Made by a program: the position numbers and the translations under genes. Source: Salinisphaera hydrothermalis (GTDB lineage: Bacteria > Pseudomonadota > Gammaproteobacteria > Nevskiales > Salinisphaeraceae). Taken from it: a stretch of 64,000 nucleotides of DNA. Below are positions 7,802 through 16,579 of this stretch, piece by piece (the stretch's first letter is position 1; every line of letters starts with the position of its first letter). The stretch lies in assembly GCF_040361195.1 (NCBI RefSeq), contig NZ_APNE01000015.1. The stretch is one strand, 5' to 3'. The notes under the pieces were generated by a model that saw nothing but the letters and a program-made list of their open reading frames with translations, had not been told where the DNA came from and did no database searches.

Positions 7802-9625
7802 TCAAAGCGATAGCTCGCCGGCGTCGAGCCGATCGCGGGTGGCCTCGTCCAGCGGGCGATAAGTATCGCCCTCGGCGTCCCGCATGTAGACGGCATCGCC
7901 GGATTTCGGCGCATAGCCGTCTTTCTTCAGGTCCACCTTGCGATATTTCATGGTGCCGGTGACCTCGGCTTCCGGCTTGATCCGCGCGAACAGCGGTACC
8001 GCGTAGCCCGGCAGCTCAGCCTTGAGGTGCGTGGCCAGGCCGGACCAATCGAAACGCTCGGGGTCACCCTTCGGCGTGATCGCGACCATGCCGGCCCGGC
8101 CGTCCGCGCCCGGCACCTCGACCCCGTAAACCACGGATTCAGCGACATCGTCGAAGCCGTTGACGGCGTTCTCGACCTGGGTCGTCGCCACGTTCTCGCC
8201 CTTCCAGCGGAAGGTATCGCCCAGGCGGTCGACGAAGGCGATATGACGCATGCCCTGGCGCCGGACCAGATCGCCGGTATCAAAATAACAGTCACCCTTT
8301 TTAAACACGCCGCGATGCAGCTTCTTCTCCCCCGCAGCATCGTCGGTATAGCCCTCGAACGGCGCGAAATCGGTGACCTTGTTCAGCAACAGCCCCACCT
8401 CGCCGCGGCCGACCTCGCGCATATGCCCGTTCTCATCGAGCACAGGCTGCTCGGTGTCCGGATCGTAGGCCACGACCGCGAACGGCAACGGACAGAAGCC
8501 GGCCGTGCGGTCCATGTTGAAGCCGTTGACGAAGATCAGGTTGCCTTCACTGGCGCCGTAGAATTCGCAGATCCGGTCGATGCCGAAGCGGGCCTTGAAG
8601 TCATCCCAGATATCCGGCCGCAGGCCGTTGCCGATCACCGCGCGCACCGGATGATCGCGATCGCCCTGCTCGTCGGCCGCGGCCAGCAGATAACGACACA
8701 GCTCGCCGATATACGAAAACACCGTGGCGCGGTTCGCGCGGATATCGTCCCAGAAACGCGAGACGGAAAACTTGCGGGCGAGGCAGAACGTGGCCCCGGC
8801 ACACAACACCGACGCCCACGATACGGTCAGTGCGTTGTTGTGATAGAGCGGCAGTGCGCAATAGAAACGATCGGCGGCGGTGAGCCGCAGCCCCAGCAAG
8901 CCCAGACCGGCCCCGCCGCGTAGCCAGCGCCGATGGCTCATGCGCGAGGCCTTGGGCAGGCCGGTGGTGCCGGAGGTGAAGATATAGAAACAGGTCGCGG
9001 TGCTCGAGACCTGGTTCGAACTGGCCGGGTTGTCGTCGGACGCATCGGCCGCCGCGGCGGCAAGATCCGTCGCACCCTCGATAGCCGCGCGGTTCTCGCC
9101 GTCCGGCAGCTGCCAGATCATGGTGAGATCGCTCAGCCGCTCGTCAGTGCGCACTTCGGCGAACGCGTCGGCCAGTTCCGAGCCCACCACGATGGCCCGC
9201 GGCTCGACCGCCGCCAGGCTGTGGGCGAGCACGTCGCCGCGTTGCTTGGTGTTGCACATGGCCGCGGCGGCACCGAGCTTGGCGAGGCCCGCCACCAGCA
9301 TGAGCGTCTCCGGGCGGTTGTCGAGCAGCAGCGCCACCACATCGCCCGCGCCGATGCCGGCCGCGGCGAGCACGCGCGCGTAACGGTTGGCGGCCGCATT
9401 GAATTCGGCATAGCACCACTCGCGCCCTTCGAACGCCAGCGCCGGATGTTTCGGACGACGCGCCGCGTGCTCTTCGATCAGGGTGGCAATCGTCAGCCGA
9501 TCGCGGAATCGCGAGCGCAGGAGCATGCCGACGCCGCGGCCTACCGCGCCCAGGTTCTCGAACTGATCTCGCGTGGGTTTCAGGACGTCCCAGGCAGTGA
9601 CGACCGAGCGTTGATTATCGCTCAT
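7802..9625 (-). CDS. FATP-type long-chain acyl-CoA synthetase
   Basis: 607-residue ANL-superfamily adenylate-forming enzyme that activates fatty acids to acyl-CoA with ATP. Motifs: the P-loop FTSGTTGLPKASRMSHR (about 219-235), FYGASEGN (ATP/AMP motif), DTGDLVRRQG, the hinge DRLGDTFRWKGENV, and GTMKYRK with the C-terminal catalytic Lys. The FRWKGENVATTQVE hinge block and the lack of a classical FadD motif place it with the very-long-chain/FATP branch. The start has a strong AGGAGG 8-10 nt upstream. An AT-rich inverted repeat lies 42 nt upstream of the start. Confidence 0.92.
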   Translation of the reverse strand: MSDNQRSVVTAWDVLKPTRDQFENLGAVGRGVGMLLRSRFRDRLTIATLIEEHAARRPKHPALAFEGREWCYAEFNAAANRYARVLAAAGIGAGDVVALLLDNRPETLMLVAGLAKLGAAAAMCNTKQRGDVLAHSLAAVEPRAIVVGSELADAFAEVRTDERLSDLTMIWQLPDGENRAAIEGATDLAAAAADASDDNPASSNQVSSTATCFYIFTSGTTGLPKASRMSHRRWLRGGAGLGLLGLRLTAADRFYCALPLYHNNALTVSWASVLCAGATFCLARKFSVSRFWDDIRANRATVFSYIGELCRYLLAAADEQGDRDHPVRAVIGNGLRPDIWDDFKARFGIDRICEFYGASEGNLIFVNGFNMDRTAGFCPLPFAVVAYDPDTEQPVLDENGHMREVGRGEVGLLLNKVTDFAPFEGYTDDAAGEKKLHRGVFKKGDCYFDTGDLVRRQGMRHIAFVDRLGDTFRWKGENVATTQVENAVNGFDDVAESVVYGVEVPGADGRAGMVAITPKGDPERFDWSGLATHLKAELPGYAVPLFARIKPEAEVTGTMKYRKVDLKKDGYAPKSGDAVYMRDAEGDTYRPLDEATRDRLDAGELSL

Positions 9626-9666
9626 CCGGCGCTTCCTCCTACTCGATAACAGATCACGGCCGTCCG

Positions 9667-9694
9667 GCCGAAAATTATTATTTTCAATTTCGGC
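9667..9694. promoter_or_regulatory. AT-rich inverted repeat upstream of the acyl-CoA synthetase gene
   Basis: GCCGAAA (9667-9673), 14 nt of AT-rich sequence and TTTCGGC (9688-9694) form a perfect 7-bp inverted repeat, 42 nt before the synthetase start. It is a candidate operator or promoter element. I could not fit a convincing -35 box to the TAATAAT inside it. Confidence 0.35.
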
Positions 9695-9852
9695 GCTCAG
9701 TGTGGCCGCGATCGTGACCGTCGTCCAGATGCATTCTGGAGCAGATCAGCCTGCAATACACCGTCGAGTGTCTTCTACGCGCGCCATCCGGTGAGGGCGC
9801 GGTGCATGGATTGGCTGAACAGGAATGCGCGATCCACGCTCGCGAGTTGCCC

Positions 9853-10575
9853 CTATCGCCCCTGCTGCACCAGCGCCTCGGCGGCCGGCCGGCAATCGCG
9901 CCAGAGCGCGCGCCCGTAGTCGCTAAGCGTGACCGAGGCGCGCAACGTGCGTGGATACAGCCGCAGGGTGTCGCGCACGTACTGGCGCATCTCGCGCAGC
10001 TGGGTATCGGCCATCAACAGTTCGTATTCCGGCTCAAGCGCGTCATCCTCGGGCCCAGCCTGCAACAGGCCGAGAGCGAGCAGATGGGTCATGTAGTGCG
10101 GCACATATTCGCGTAACAGCACCCCGGCCTCGCGGCCGAGCGAGCTGGCGTTGGACAGCACGGTGGTGCTGATCGGTCCGGCCGGCAGGCGACTGGCGCC
10201 CAGATGACATAACGGTGCGATCCGGCGTTCGGCCAGTACATCCAGCATCGACACCTGATCGGGCACCAGCTGCGACAACGTCTGGCGATAGAGTGCATCG
10301 AGGGCGGCATCCGGATCGATACCGCGCGATCGCCGTACCAGTCCGGCCAACATTTCGGCGGGGGTGGCCGCGCGTTCGGACTCCGCGGGCTGCGGTCGCG
10401 GTTCGTCGAGCGCATCCAGTCGCTGCTTGAGCTCGATCAGCGCCCAGGTTTCGGCGTCGGACATGCGCCGGACGGCCGAGCCGGCCACCGGCCAGTCCTC
10501 GGCATCGCGTATGACGTCCATCAGGCGATCGAGCGCCCGGGGTCCCCGTCTTTTCGGCATGCGACTGGCGGCCAT
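9853..10575 (-). CDS. Abi-alpha-like (DUF4393-type) protein
   Basis: 240 residues, no signal peptide and no obvious membrane segment. The centre (about 95-175), with MLAGLVRRSRGIDP, YRQTLSQLVPDQVSMLDVLAERR and NASSLGREAGV, resembles the Abi-alpha/DUF4393 family, whose first-named member was found next to phage-resistance genes but whose usual role is unknown. The start is uncertain: ATGs occur at 10575 and 10560 and neither has a clear ribosome site. It is followed at its 5' side by a DUF445 gene in the same direction with a 91-nt gap. No other defence gene is nearby, so I would not call it a defence system. Confidence 0.55.
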   Translation of the reverse strand: MAASRMPKRRGPRALDRLMDVIRDAEDWPVAGSAVRRMSDAETWALIELKQRLDALDEPRPQPAESERAATPAEMLAGLVRRSRGIDPDAALDALYRQTLSQLVPDQVSMLDVLAERRIAPLCHLGASRLPAGPISTTVLSNASSLGREAGVLLREYVPHYMTHLLALGLLQAGPEDDALEPEYELLMADTQLREMRQYVRDTLRLYPRTLRASVTLSDYGRALWRDCRPAAEALVQQGR

Positions 10576-10666
10576 GGCGATTCACACCGGTTGCGCGGGC
10601 CGCGTTCGGCCCTGGCTATGCCGCTTAGAGTCGACGCCACAGCGCCGGCTTGCAAGCAGACCGGCT

Positions 10667-11926
10667 TCACCACAAGGCGCCAAAGTGCTGTTCGAACACG
10701 CTGGAGAAGACGAACACCAACTGAATCCAGCCGGCCGCAAAGCCGAGTGCGGCGCCCACGGCGATCAGAATCCATTCGTCTTCCTCGAACGCCGGCCGCA
10801 GCATCGACTCGAACTGCGCGGGGGTGAGCGACTGCAGCCGCTCGATCAACGTCTCGCGTACTGCCATGCGCTGCTTGGCGTAGCCGGTTAGACGTTCCAG
10901 CAGCGCCGGCATGCGCGCGACGACTTCCTGCTCGGCATCGCGGCGCAGGCGCTGATATTCGTGCTCGCCCAGCGTCCAGTTCATCAACGGGCGGGCAACA
11001 CGCAGGGTGTCGTCGACGGTCGCGCCCACCTCGCGCCGGACCATCGCCATGAGCTTGTCGGCATAAGGGCCGTGGGTGATCTCATCGAGGATATGTTCGG
11101 GCGTGATGACATGATCGGCCACCAGCGCGCCGTAGTCGGCCGCTACTTCGTTCTGACGGCGGAAGAACAGGCCCTGCAGGCGCCAGCGGCCGATCTGGAT
11201 GCCATTTTTCGGATTGAAGATCATCTTCAACGCCAGCCAGTTGGTCGCCCAGCCGACGATCAGCCCGAACAGCGGCAGCAGCCACCACGGCTGAAAGAAC
11301 ACCCATAACGCCATCTGGACGAGACCGAAAGCGAAGCCGAAGTAGGCGCCGGAACGACCAATGAAGATGAACTCGTCGCGGCCGGTTTCTTTGAACACCC
11401 GGTTGAGCAACGTTTTCTCCCGCACCAGCAGGCGCGTGATCATGCTCTTGAGATCGAACAGATAACGGATGTTGGCGCGTATCTCGTGCATCACCCGCGT
11501 CACCACGCGCGGCGCGGCCGCGCGCAGTCGCGCATGCACCGCACGGCGCAGCGTCTCGGGTGCGGCGGGCCAGAGCGTGGGGTAATGCCGGCGCATGACG
11601 GTCTCGATCACGTCGTCGACCATGACCATCAGCGGTCCCTCGATCTCGGTCGCGACCTCACGCGGATCCAGCCGGCCGAACATCTCGGCCTCGGTAATCA
11701 AGGATTCGGTGATGGTATCGACCGCGATACCCGTCATCTTGGACGCCTTGCGCGGCACGATGCCCTGCCAGCCGAGCCACGGGCGAGCCACGCCCCTGAA
11801 CTCGATCGGGTGAAACATCATGCGGATCGCGACGACGTTGGTGACATAGCCCACCAGCGCGCTGATCACGGGCAGCGAGAGATAGCGCCAGGTTTCGGCG
11901 CTCAGATGCAACCAGTCGGCGGTCAT
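10667..11926 (-). CDS. DUF445 family membrane protein
   Basis: 419 residues. Two copies of the DUF445 signature are visible: GYVTNVVAIRMMFHP near residue 25-40 and GWATNWLALKMIFNP near residue 230-245, each with a hydrophobic segment in front and a WQGI/LQGLF-type step after. The C-terminus ends in a hydrophobic segment (about 390-412). So it is an inner-membrane protein with a duplicated core and long amphipathic helical stretches between. The biochemical role of the family is not established. Confidence 0.85.
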   Translation of the reverse strand: MTADWLHLSAETWRYLSLPVISALVGYVTNVVAIRMMFHPIEFRGVARPWLGWQGIVPRKASKMTGIAVDTITESLITEAEMFGRLDPREVATEIEGPLMVMVDDVIETVMRRHYPTLWPAAPETLRRAVHARLRAAAPRVVTRVMHEIRANIRYLFDLKSMITRLLVREKTLLNRVFKETGRDEFIFIGRSGAYFGFAFGLVQMALWVFFQPWWLLPLFGLIVGWATNWLALKMIFNPKNGIQIGRWRLQGLFFRRQNEVAADYGALVADHVITPEHILDEITHGPYADKLMAMVRREVGATVDDTLRVARPLMNWTLGEHEYQRLRRDAEQEVVARMPALLERLTGYAKQRMAVRETLIERLQSLTPAQFESMLRPAFEEDEWILIAVGAALGFAAGWIQLVFVFSSVFEQHFGALW

Positions 11927-12007
11927 TCGCGGCCCACTATCGCTGTCCTCCCCGGCACCGGCGGAGCCAGCATAGCAGCCACCTGCACGGTGGCGAGGCG
12001 AGTCGCC

Positions 12008-12478
12008 TCAGTCGTCGTTGGCCGAATCGGCCCGCAGATCGTCGATCAGCGAGCGCGTCTGGGCACGTGCGGCATCGACGAACCGATGCATATCGGCCAG
12101 ACGGGCCTGGGCGCCTTGATTCGCGTCGTCGATTTCATGCTGAGCGGTGGATAACGACTCGCTCAGCACGCCCATGCGCTCGATATAGCCTTCGAGCACG
12201 CGCAGATAGTGGCGCGGGGCCAGCTGGTAGTAATCCTGGCGGTCGCCCGGCACGGCGGTCGCTTCGAGCACGCCCAGATCGCGCAGCATACGGGCATTGG
12301 TGGAAATACTCGCCCGCGATACCTGAAGTTCACGCGCCAGGGCCGACAGACTGGTCGGGCCGCCGTGCACGATGAAATAGCCCAGGATACGACCGGCAAT
12401 ACGCGGCAGGCCGTCGCCCTGGGCAGACAGGCCCATGCGTTCGATGAAGGCCGAGATTGCGCGTTCGTCGTTAGACAT
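12008..12478 (-). CDS. GbsR/MarR-type transcriptional regulator
   Basis: 156 residues. A winged helix-turn-helix spans about 25-85: GRILGYFIVHGGPTSLSALARELQVSRAS is the core, with the recognition helix at VSRASISTNARMLRDLG and the wing at VPGDRQDYY. The C-terminal third is helical (probable dimer interface). The GRILGYF start and the layout fit the GbsR subgroup of MarR. The gene is divergent from a sulfite-oxidase-fold gene; a perfect 16-bp palindrome overlaps its own -35 box, so autorepression is likely. The -10 box ends 7 nt before the ATG, implying a leaderless or nearly leaderless mRNA. Confidence 0.85.
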   Translation of the reverse strand: MSNDERAISAFIERMGLSAQGDGLPRIAGRILGYFIVHGGPTSLSALARELQVSRASISTNARMLRDLGVLEATAVPGDRQDYYQLAPRHYLRVLEGYIERMGVLSESLSTAQHEIDDANQGAQARLADMHRFVDAARAQTRSLIDDLRADSANDD

Positions 12479-12485
12479 TCGGGCA

Positions 12486-12514
12486 AGATTATGGACCGCT
12501 TAACGGTGCGTCAA
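12486..12514 (-). promoter_or_regulatory. Sigma-70 promoter of the GbsR-type regulator
   Basis: TTGACG (12514-12509), an exact 17-nt spacer and TAATCT (12491-12486) on the minus strand. The -35 hexamer is the right half of the 16-bp palindrome. Only 7 nt separate the -10 box from the ATG at 12478, so transcription should start at or next to the start codon. Confidence 0.7.
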
Positions 12515-12524
12515 TCGATTGACG
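12509..12524. promoter_or_regulatory. Perfect 16-bp operator palindrome
   Basis: CGTCAATCGATTGACG is a perfect palindrome in the 73-nt gap between the GbsR-type regulator and the divergent oxidoreductase. It covers the regulator's -35 box, the usual place for an autorepressor to bind. Its presence argues against the TTG at 12519 being the start of the plus-strand gene. Confidence 0.65.
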
Positions 12525-12551
12525 ACGCGCCCGCGGCCGGCGCCTACTCGG

Positions 12552-13652
12552 ATGCCTGAATTCCAGGCGACGAGTCTCGCCATGCCACGCTGCCCCGACC
12601 TGATCAAACCGACGCCGGACCGGCTGTTCACCACGCCCGCACACGGGGAGCGCCGCAACGCGGAAACGCGGCTCGCCGAGCTGTCCGGCTATCTCACGCC
12701 AACCGATCGCTTCTATGTGCGTAACCACGATGCCACGCCGCACATCGAGCACGATGACTGGCGGCTGGAGATCACCGGCGACGGCGTCGAACGATCGATC
12801 ACGCTCGACTATGCCGCGCTTTCCGAACTGCCACGCGTCTCCCGTATCCGCGCGATCGAATGCGCCGGCAACGCCCGTCGTTTCTTTGCCGAGCGCTTCG
12901 GACGCGAAGCCGGCGGCGCCCAGTGGCATACCGGCGCGATCGGCGTGGCCGAATGGTCCGGCGTGCGCCTGCGCGATGTCCTGGACCTAGCCGGTGTAAC
13001 CGACCACGCGGTCGATGTGTTGCCCGAAGGGCTGGACGCCGGCCGTTTTGCCCGGCCCTTGCCGCTCGACAAGGCCATGGCCGACGACACTCTGGTCGCG
13101 CTGGCCATGAACGGCGAACCGCTGCCGCCCGATCACGGTTTTCCGGCGCGGCTGGTGGTCTCCGGCTGGCTCGGCGCCGCCAGCGTGAAATGGCTCGGGC
13201 GTATCGAGGTCGCCTGCTCTCCGCGCCATACCCACTGGAACACCGCCGACTACACCCTGGCCGGGCCGCGCTGGCCGGTCGAGCCACCGGCCGATGGCGT
13301 GCCGGTGACGGTCATGCCGGTAATGAGCGTCGTCGAACTGGACTGGCCGGCCCGGCTCGCCGCCGGGCGCCAGGTGATCCGCGGGCGGGCATTTTCCGGC
13401 GAGGCCCGCGTCGCCCGGGTTGAATACACCATCGACGACGGTCCCTGGCAGGACGCGGACCTCGGCGAGCCGAATATCGCGGCCGCCTGGGTACGCTGGT
13501 CGTTCGCGTGGACCGCTACGCCCGGCGAGCACATGATTCGCGTACGCGCGACCGACGAGCACGGGCAGTGCCAGCCCGACGCGGTCGCCTGGAACGATCA
13601 CGGCGTCTTGTTCAACGCCGTGGTGGCGCATCCCGTAATCGTCGCCCCCTGA
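12552..13652 (+). CDS. Sulfite-oxidase-fold molybdopterin oxidoreductase
   Basis: About 366 residues. The Moco-binding domain spans about 40-230 with the signature IRAIECAGNARRFF (the Cys is the expected molybdenum ligand), then GWLGAASVKWLGRIEV. The C-terminal Mo-co dimerisation domain spans about 255-360. There is no Tat or Sec signal at the N-terminus, so the enzyme is predicted to be cytosolic, unlike the periplasmic SorA/SorT. Starts at 12552 or 12582 are both possible; neither has a strong Shine-Dalgarno, and I rejected the TTG at 12519 because it lies in the operator. Substrate unknown (sulfite or another oxo-transfer substrate). Divergent from a GbsR-type regulator. Confidence 0.82.
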   Translation: MPEFQATSLAMPRCPDLIKPTPDRLFTTPAHGERRNAETRLAELSGYLTPTDRFYVRNHDATPHIEHDDWRLEITGDGVERSITLDYAALSELPRVSRIRAIECAGNARRFFAERFGREAGGAQWHTGAIGVAEWSGVRLRDVLDLAGVTDHAVDVLPEGLDAGRFARPLPLDKAMADDTLVALAMNGEPLPPDHGFPARLVVSGWLGAASVKWLGRIEVACSPRHTHWNTADYTLAGPRWPVEPPADGVPVTVMPVMSVVELDWPARLAAGRQVIRGRAFSGEARVARVEYTIDDGPWQDADLGEPNIAAAWVRWSFAWTATPGEHMIRVRATDEHGQCQPDAVAWNDHGVLFNAVVAHPVIVAP

Positions 13653-13726
13653 CTCGCCGCAGTCACCGCAGGCGGCTACACTGCCTCCGCGTTATTACGG
13701 CTTGACCACCGCGAGGACCGCCGACC

Positions 13727-14383
13727 ATGGCCGACGTTCGACCCATCGCCGCCGTCATCTACGATTGCGACGGCACGCTCGTCGACAGCGAACTGCTCAA
13801 TGCGCGCTGCATCGTGGACATGATCACCGCCGATCACGGCATTCATCTCGATGCGGTGGCCGTGGAAGCCGAATTCCGCGGCGGCAAGTTCGCCGACATG
13901 TGCGACACGCTGTCGGCACGCCACGACATCGATCTGGGCGAGGATTTCACCACCCGCTATCGCGCCTATGCGAGCGGCGTGTTCGAGCGCGAGCTGGAGC
14001 CGATTCCGGGGGTGCATGCGGCGATCGAGGCGATCGGCGGCCCGCGCTGCGTGGCCTCCTCGGGCCCGCCCGGCAAGCTGGCGACCGCGCTGCGCGTGAC
14101 GGGGCTGGCCGAATACTTCGGCGACCTGGTGTTCTCGGCCTACGACATCGAGGCCTGGAAGCCCGAGCCCGACCTGTTCCTGCATGCCGCGCATGCCATG
14201 GGGATCGACCCCGCCGATTGCGCGGTGATCGAGGACAGCGATCCGGGCGTAGAGGCCGCCCGCCGGGCCGGCATGCGTGTATTCGGCTACGACCACCGCC
14301 GCACGATCGGCGATCATCCGGACGCCGATCTGGTGCGCTTCACCGATTTTGCCGAACTGCCGCGGCTGCTGGGTCGCGGCTGA
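13727..14383 (+). CDS. HAD-superfamily hydrolase, YieH/beta-phosphoglucomutase-like
   Basis: 218 residues. HAD motif I is YDCDGTLVDSE (about 13-22), motif II ASSGPPGK (about 108-115, Ser), motif III KPEPDLF (Lys), motif IV EDSDPGVEAARRAGM. The helical cap between motifs I and II makes it a subclass IA enzyme; the sequence is close in style to E. coli YieH, a 6-phosphogluconate phosphatase. A phosphosugar phosphatase role is inferred. The ATG has GAGGA upstream. A hairpin follows the stop. Confidence 0.85.
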   Translation: MADVRPIAAVIYDCDGTLVDSELLNARCIVDMITADHGIHLDAVAVEAEFRGGKFADMCDTLSARHDIDLGEDFTTRYRAYASGVFERELEPIPGVHAAIEAIGGPRCVASSGPPGKLATALRVTGLAEYFGDLVFSAYDIEAWKPEPDLFLHAAHAMGIDPADCAVIEDSDPGVEAARRAGMRVFGYDHRRTIGDHPDADLVRFTDFAELPRLLGRG

Positions 14384-14398
14384 GCGCGTCACCCTGCT

Positions 14399-14422
14399 GG
14401 AACAGGCGCTCAAACCTGTTCC
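14399..14422. terminator. Hairpin between convergent HAD and DUF190 genes
   Basis: GGAACAGG and CCTGTTCC form a perfect 8-bp stem with an 8-nt loop in the 48-nt gap between two convergent stops. No T tract follows on either strand. Confidence 0.45.
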
Positions 14423-14431
14423 AATAAGCTC

Positions 14432-14749
14432 CTAGTTCGCCCCGAACTGCCAGTAATCGATCTGGCGACGTAGACAGAACACTGGCAACTCGGCTTCCTC
14501 GACCGCGCGGATGAGCTTGTCGCATTCGCCGCCGTCGAGCACGAACATCAGCTCCTGTGGCTCATCCGTGGCTTCGAAGAAATGGGCCGAATGCGTATGG
14601 CCGTTCGCACCGATGCCTTCGATATCGTCGCGCCGGGTCATGCGCGTGATGCCCTGGGCTTTAGCCAGCTTCGCGACGGTGTCGAGTACCGGCTTGCCGT
14701 CGTGCCGGCGCGAACGCGGCGCGATGAAGATCAGTTCGAACCCCTTCAT
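14432..14749 (-). CDS. DUF190 (PII-like fold) protein paired with CrcB
   Basis: 105 residues. The KLAKAQGITRMTRRDDIEG stretch, a HTHSAHFF strand and a terminal ELPVFCLRRQIDYW fit the small DUF190 family, whose fold resembles PII signal proteins. Its ATG overlaps the crcB stop by 4 nt (ATGA), so it is translationally coupled to the fluoride channel. DUF190 genes commonly accompany crcB, which suggests a regulatory or accessory role in fluoride export; direct evidence for that role is not in the sequence. Confidence 0.75.
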   Translation of the reverse strand: MKGFELIFIAPRSRRHDGKPVLDTVAKLAKAQGITRMTRRDDIEGIGANGHTHSAHFFEATDEPQELMFVLDGGECDKLIRAVEEAELPVFCLRRQIDYWQFGAN

Positions 14750-15150
14750 GACGTGGCTCCCGTGAGATGCCGCAGACCTGCAAAGGTGGCCATGCCCAGA
14801 CCGGTCATGATCAGACAGCCGACGACGTGGACCACGATCCCGGCGAATGCCCAGAGCAGCCGGCCGTCCTGGATCTGCGTGAATATTTCGGCAGAAAACG
14901 TGGAAAACGTGGTCAGCGCGCCCAGAAAACCGGTCACGATCATCAGTCGCCAGAACGATGACAGTTCGGGCAACGCGGAGAAAGTCGCGATCGCAATGCC
15001 GATCAGAAAGGCCCCGAGCAGATTGGCGACCAGCGTCCCCGGCGGCAGGGTCGGCAGGTAGCTGTTCAGCCCCAGCCCGATCACCCAGCGTAGGTTCGCG
15101 CCGATCGCCGCACCCAGCGCGATGGCAGCAATCGAATAGATCACAGGCAT
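14746..15150 (-). CDS. crcB: Fluoride channel/exporter CrcB (Fluc)
   Basis: 134 residues from the ATG at 15150, the usual Fluc length. Four hydrophobic helices are visible. Signatures: GANLRW in helix 1, GTLVANLLGAFLIG in helix 2 and FLGALTTFSTFSAE in helix 3, which carries the phenylalanine 'box' and the central sodium-site turn. It forms an antiparallel dimer in the membrane that releases toxic fluoride. The ATG has GAGGA 8 nt upstream. The same frame stays open upstream to a GTG at 15267, which would add a hydrophilic acidic 39-residue extension. Followed by DUF190 with a 4-nt overlap. Confidence 0.93.
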   Translation of the reverse strand: MPVIYSIAAIALGAAIGANLRWVIGLGLNSYLPTLPPGTLVANLLGAFLIGIAIATFSALPELSSFWRLMIVTGFLGALTTFSTFSAEIFTQIQDGRLLWAFAGIVVHVVGCLIMTGLGMATFAGLRHLTGATS

Positions 15151-15313
15151 GGTCTTGTCCTCGGCATATTCGGCGCCGTCCTCCGATTCGGTGGTCTGGC
15201 CCTCGGCATGCGCCTGCTCCGGATCGTAGGTCGATTCGCCAAACGGCTCGTCCGTCGGTTGGGTCACGCGCGCTGGCCTCGCGGGAAATGTCAGGCGCTT
15301 ATTCTGACCCGCG

Positions 15314-16477
15314 TTAGGCGATGGAAGCCAGTACCGGCCCGCGCAATCCCGTCTCCTGCGACAGACAGGGCGCGTCGAACAAACGGCCGTCATAAACGCC
15401 GGGCAACGTCCGCAGGGTCACCAGCGTCCAGAAGCCTGCCAGCAGCACGACGAATACGCTGCCGAGCACGGTATACATCGCCAGGCCGGTCTCGGCGCCC
15501 AGATCCAGCGTGGCCACCGAATACACGCCCAGCGGGAAAGTGAAACCCCACCAGCCCATGTTGAACGGCAGACCGTCACGCAGGTGATAGGCCGTTGCCA
15601 GCATCGCGATCACCCACCACCACAGGCCATAACCCCAGAGAATGGCGGCGCCAATCACGCCGACCCCATGGGCGGCCGACGCGAGAGTCGCGCCCGCTTC
15701 ACCCGTCAATGCATGCCCGGCGGCCTCGCCGAGCGTCAGCAACCCGAGCGCCCCCGTACCGAGCGGCCCCAGCGCCAGCCAGCTGGTCACCGCCATGTCC
15801 GGGCCCGGCAGTTTATGCAGCACCAGTCGCAGGAACAGGATCACCAGTATGCCCAGCGCCGGCAGGACCGATGTCGCCCACAGACCGTAGCCGATGAACA
15901 ACATCGTGCGAGCTTCGGCCGTGGCGCCCAGATGGGGGATGATCAGCCCGGCCGAGCCTGCGGTCACCTCCGCGGCGACGATCGGCAATAGCCAGACGCC
16001 GGTCATGCGTTCCAGCGCGTGATCCTGACGCGTGAACATGAGAAACGGCACGCCCCAGCCGCAGGCAAGCGCCATGACCGCATCCAGCCACCACAGATCG
16101 GCCGCGATGCGCACCGCGGCATCGCCCCAGTGCGCGATGCCAAAGGCAATAAATCCGTTCACGATCGTGATCAGGCCCATGGGGATCGCGCCGAAGAACA
16201 TGCACATCGTGCCGTGACCGAAGATGCGCCGTGCCTCGTCGAAATAGAACACCCAGCGGGCGCCGTAGAGGATCGAGCACAGCGCGAACAACACCATGTT
16301 GAACCACCACAGACTCTCTGCCAGTCGGGCTATAACGGGCAGGTGTCCGGGCAGCAGACCGAGCGCCAGCGCGAGAATGCCCGTGCCCATCGTCGCGGTG
16401 AACCAGTTGGGGGTGAACTGGCGAACCACTTCGCGGGGCCGGACCAACTGATTGAACGGTATCGAAAGCGACATCAT
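15314..16477 (-). CDS. TDT/SLAC1-family anion transporter (TehA- or sulfite-exporter-like)
   Basis: 387 residues with about ten hydrophobic helices. The beginning FTPNWFTATMGTGILALAL is the hallmark first helix of the tellurite-resistance/dicarboxylate transporter family, which includes TehA, Mae1 and the fungal sulfite pump Ssu1. Later GFTFPLGVYSVATL is the conserved helix 9 region. The substrate cannot be read from sequence. It is divergent from a LysR regulator 102 nt away, and a sulfite-oxidase-fold gene lies 3 kb off, so a sulfur oxyanion is a reasonable guess only. Confidence 0.85.
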   Translation of the reverse strand: MMSLSIPFNQLVRPREVVRQFTPNWFTATMGTGILALALGLLPGHLPVIARLAESLWWFNMVLFALCSILYGARWVFYFDEARRIFGHGTMCMFFGAIPMGLITIVNGFIAFGIAHWGDAAVRIAADLWWLDAVMALACGWGVPFLMFTRQDHALERMTGVWLLPIVAAEVTAGSAGLIIPHLGATAEARTMLFIGYGLWATSVLPALGILVILFLRLVLHKLPGPDMAVTSWLALGPLGTGALGLLTLGEAAGHALTGEAGATLASAAHGVGVIGAAILWGYGLWWWVIAMLATAYHLRDGLPFNMGWWGFTFPLGVYSVATLDLGAETGLAMYTVLGSVFVVLLAGFWTLVTLRTLPGVYDGRLFDAPCLSQETGLRGPVLASIA

Positions 16478-16579
16478 CGATCCTCGGTAGCAGGTGTGAG
16501 CTCAGCCTGCGCCGATGATGGCATCGAGAAAATCGAATATTAATTGACGATACGTTCGGTTTTGCCAAATCATGGCGAG

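Noticed and set aside
9853..10575. An abortive-infection defence island around the Abi-alpha-like gene
   Set aside because: No restriction, retron, CRISPR or other defence gene is adjacent, and the family is broad with unknown function in most genomes.
15317..15370. A GGCGATGG string on the plus strand recalling the fluoride riboswitch near crcB
   Set aside because: It lies on the wrong strand and inside the coding end of the TDT transporter, and the conserved pseudoknot parts do not follow.
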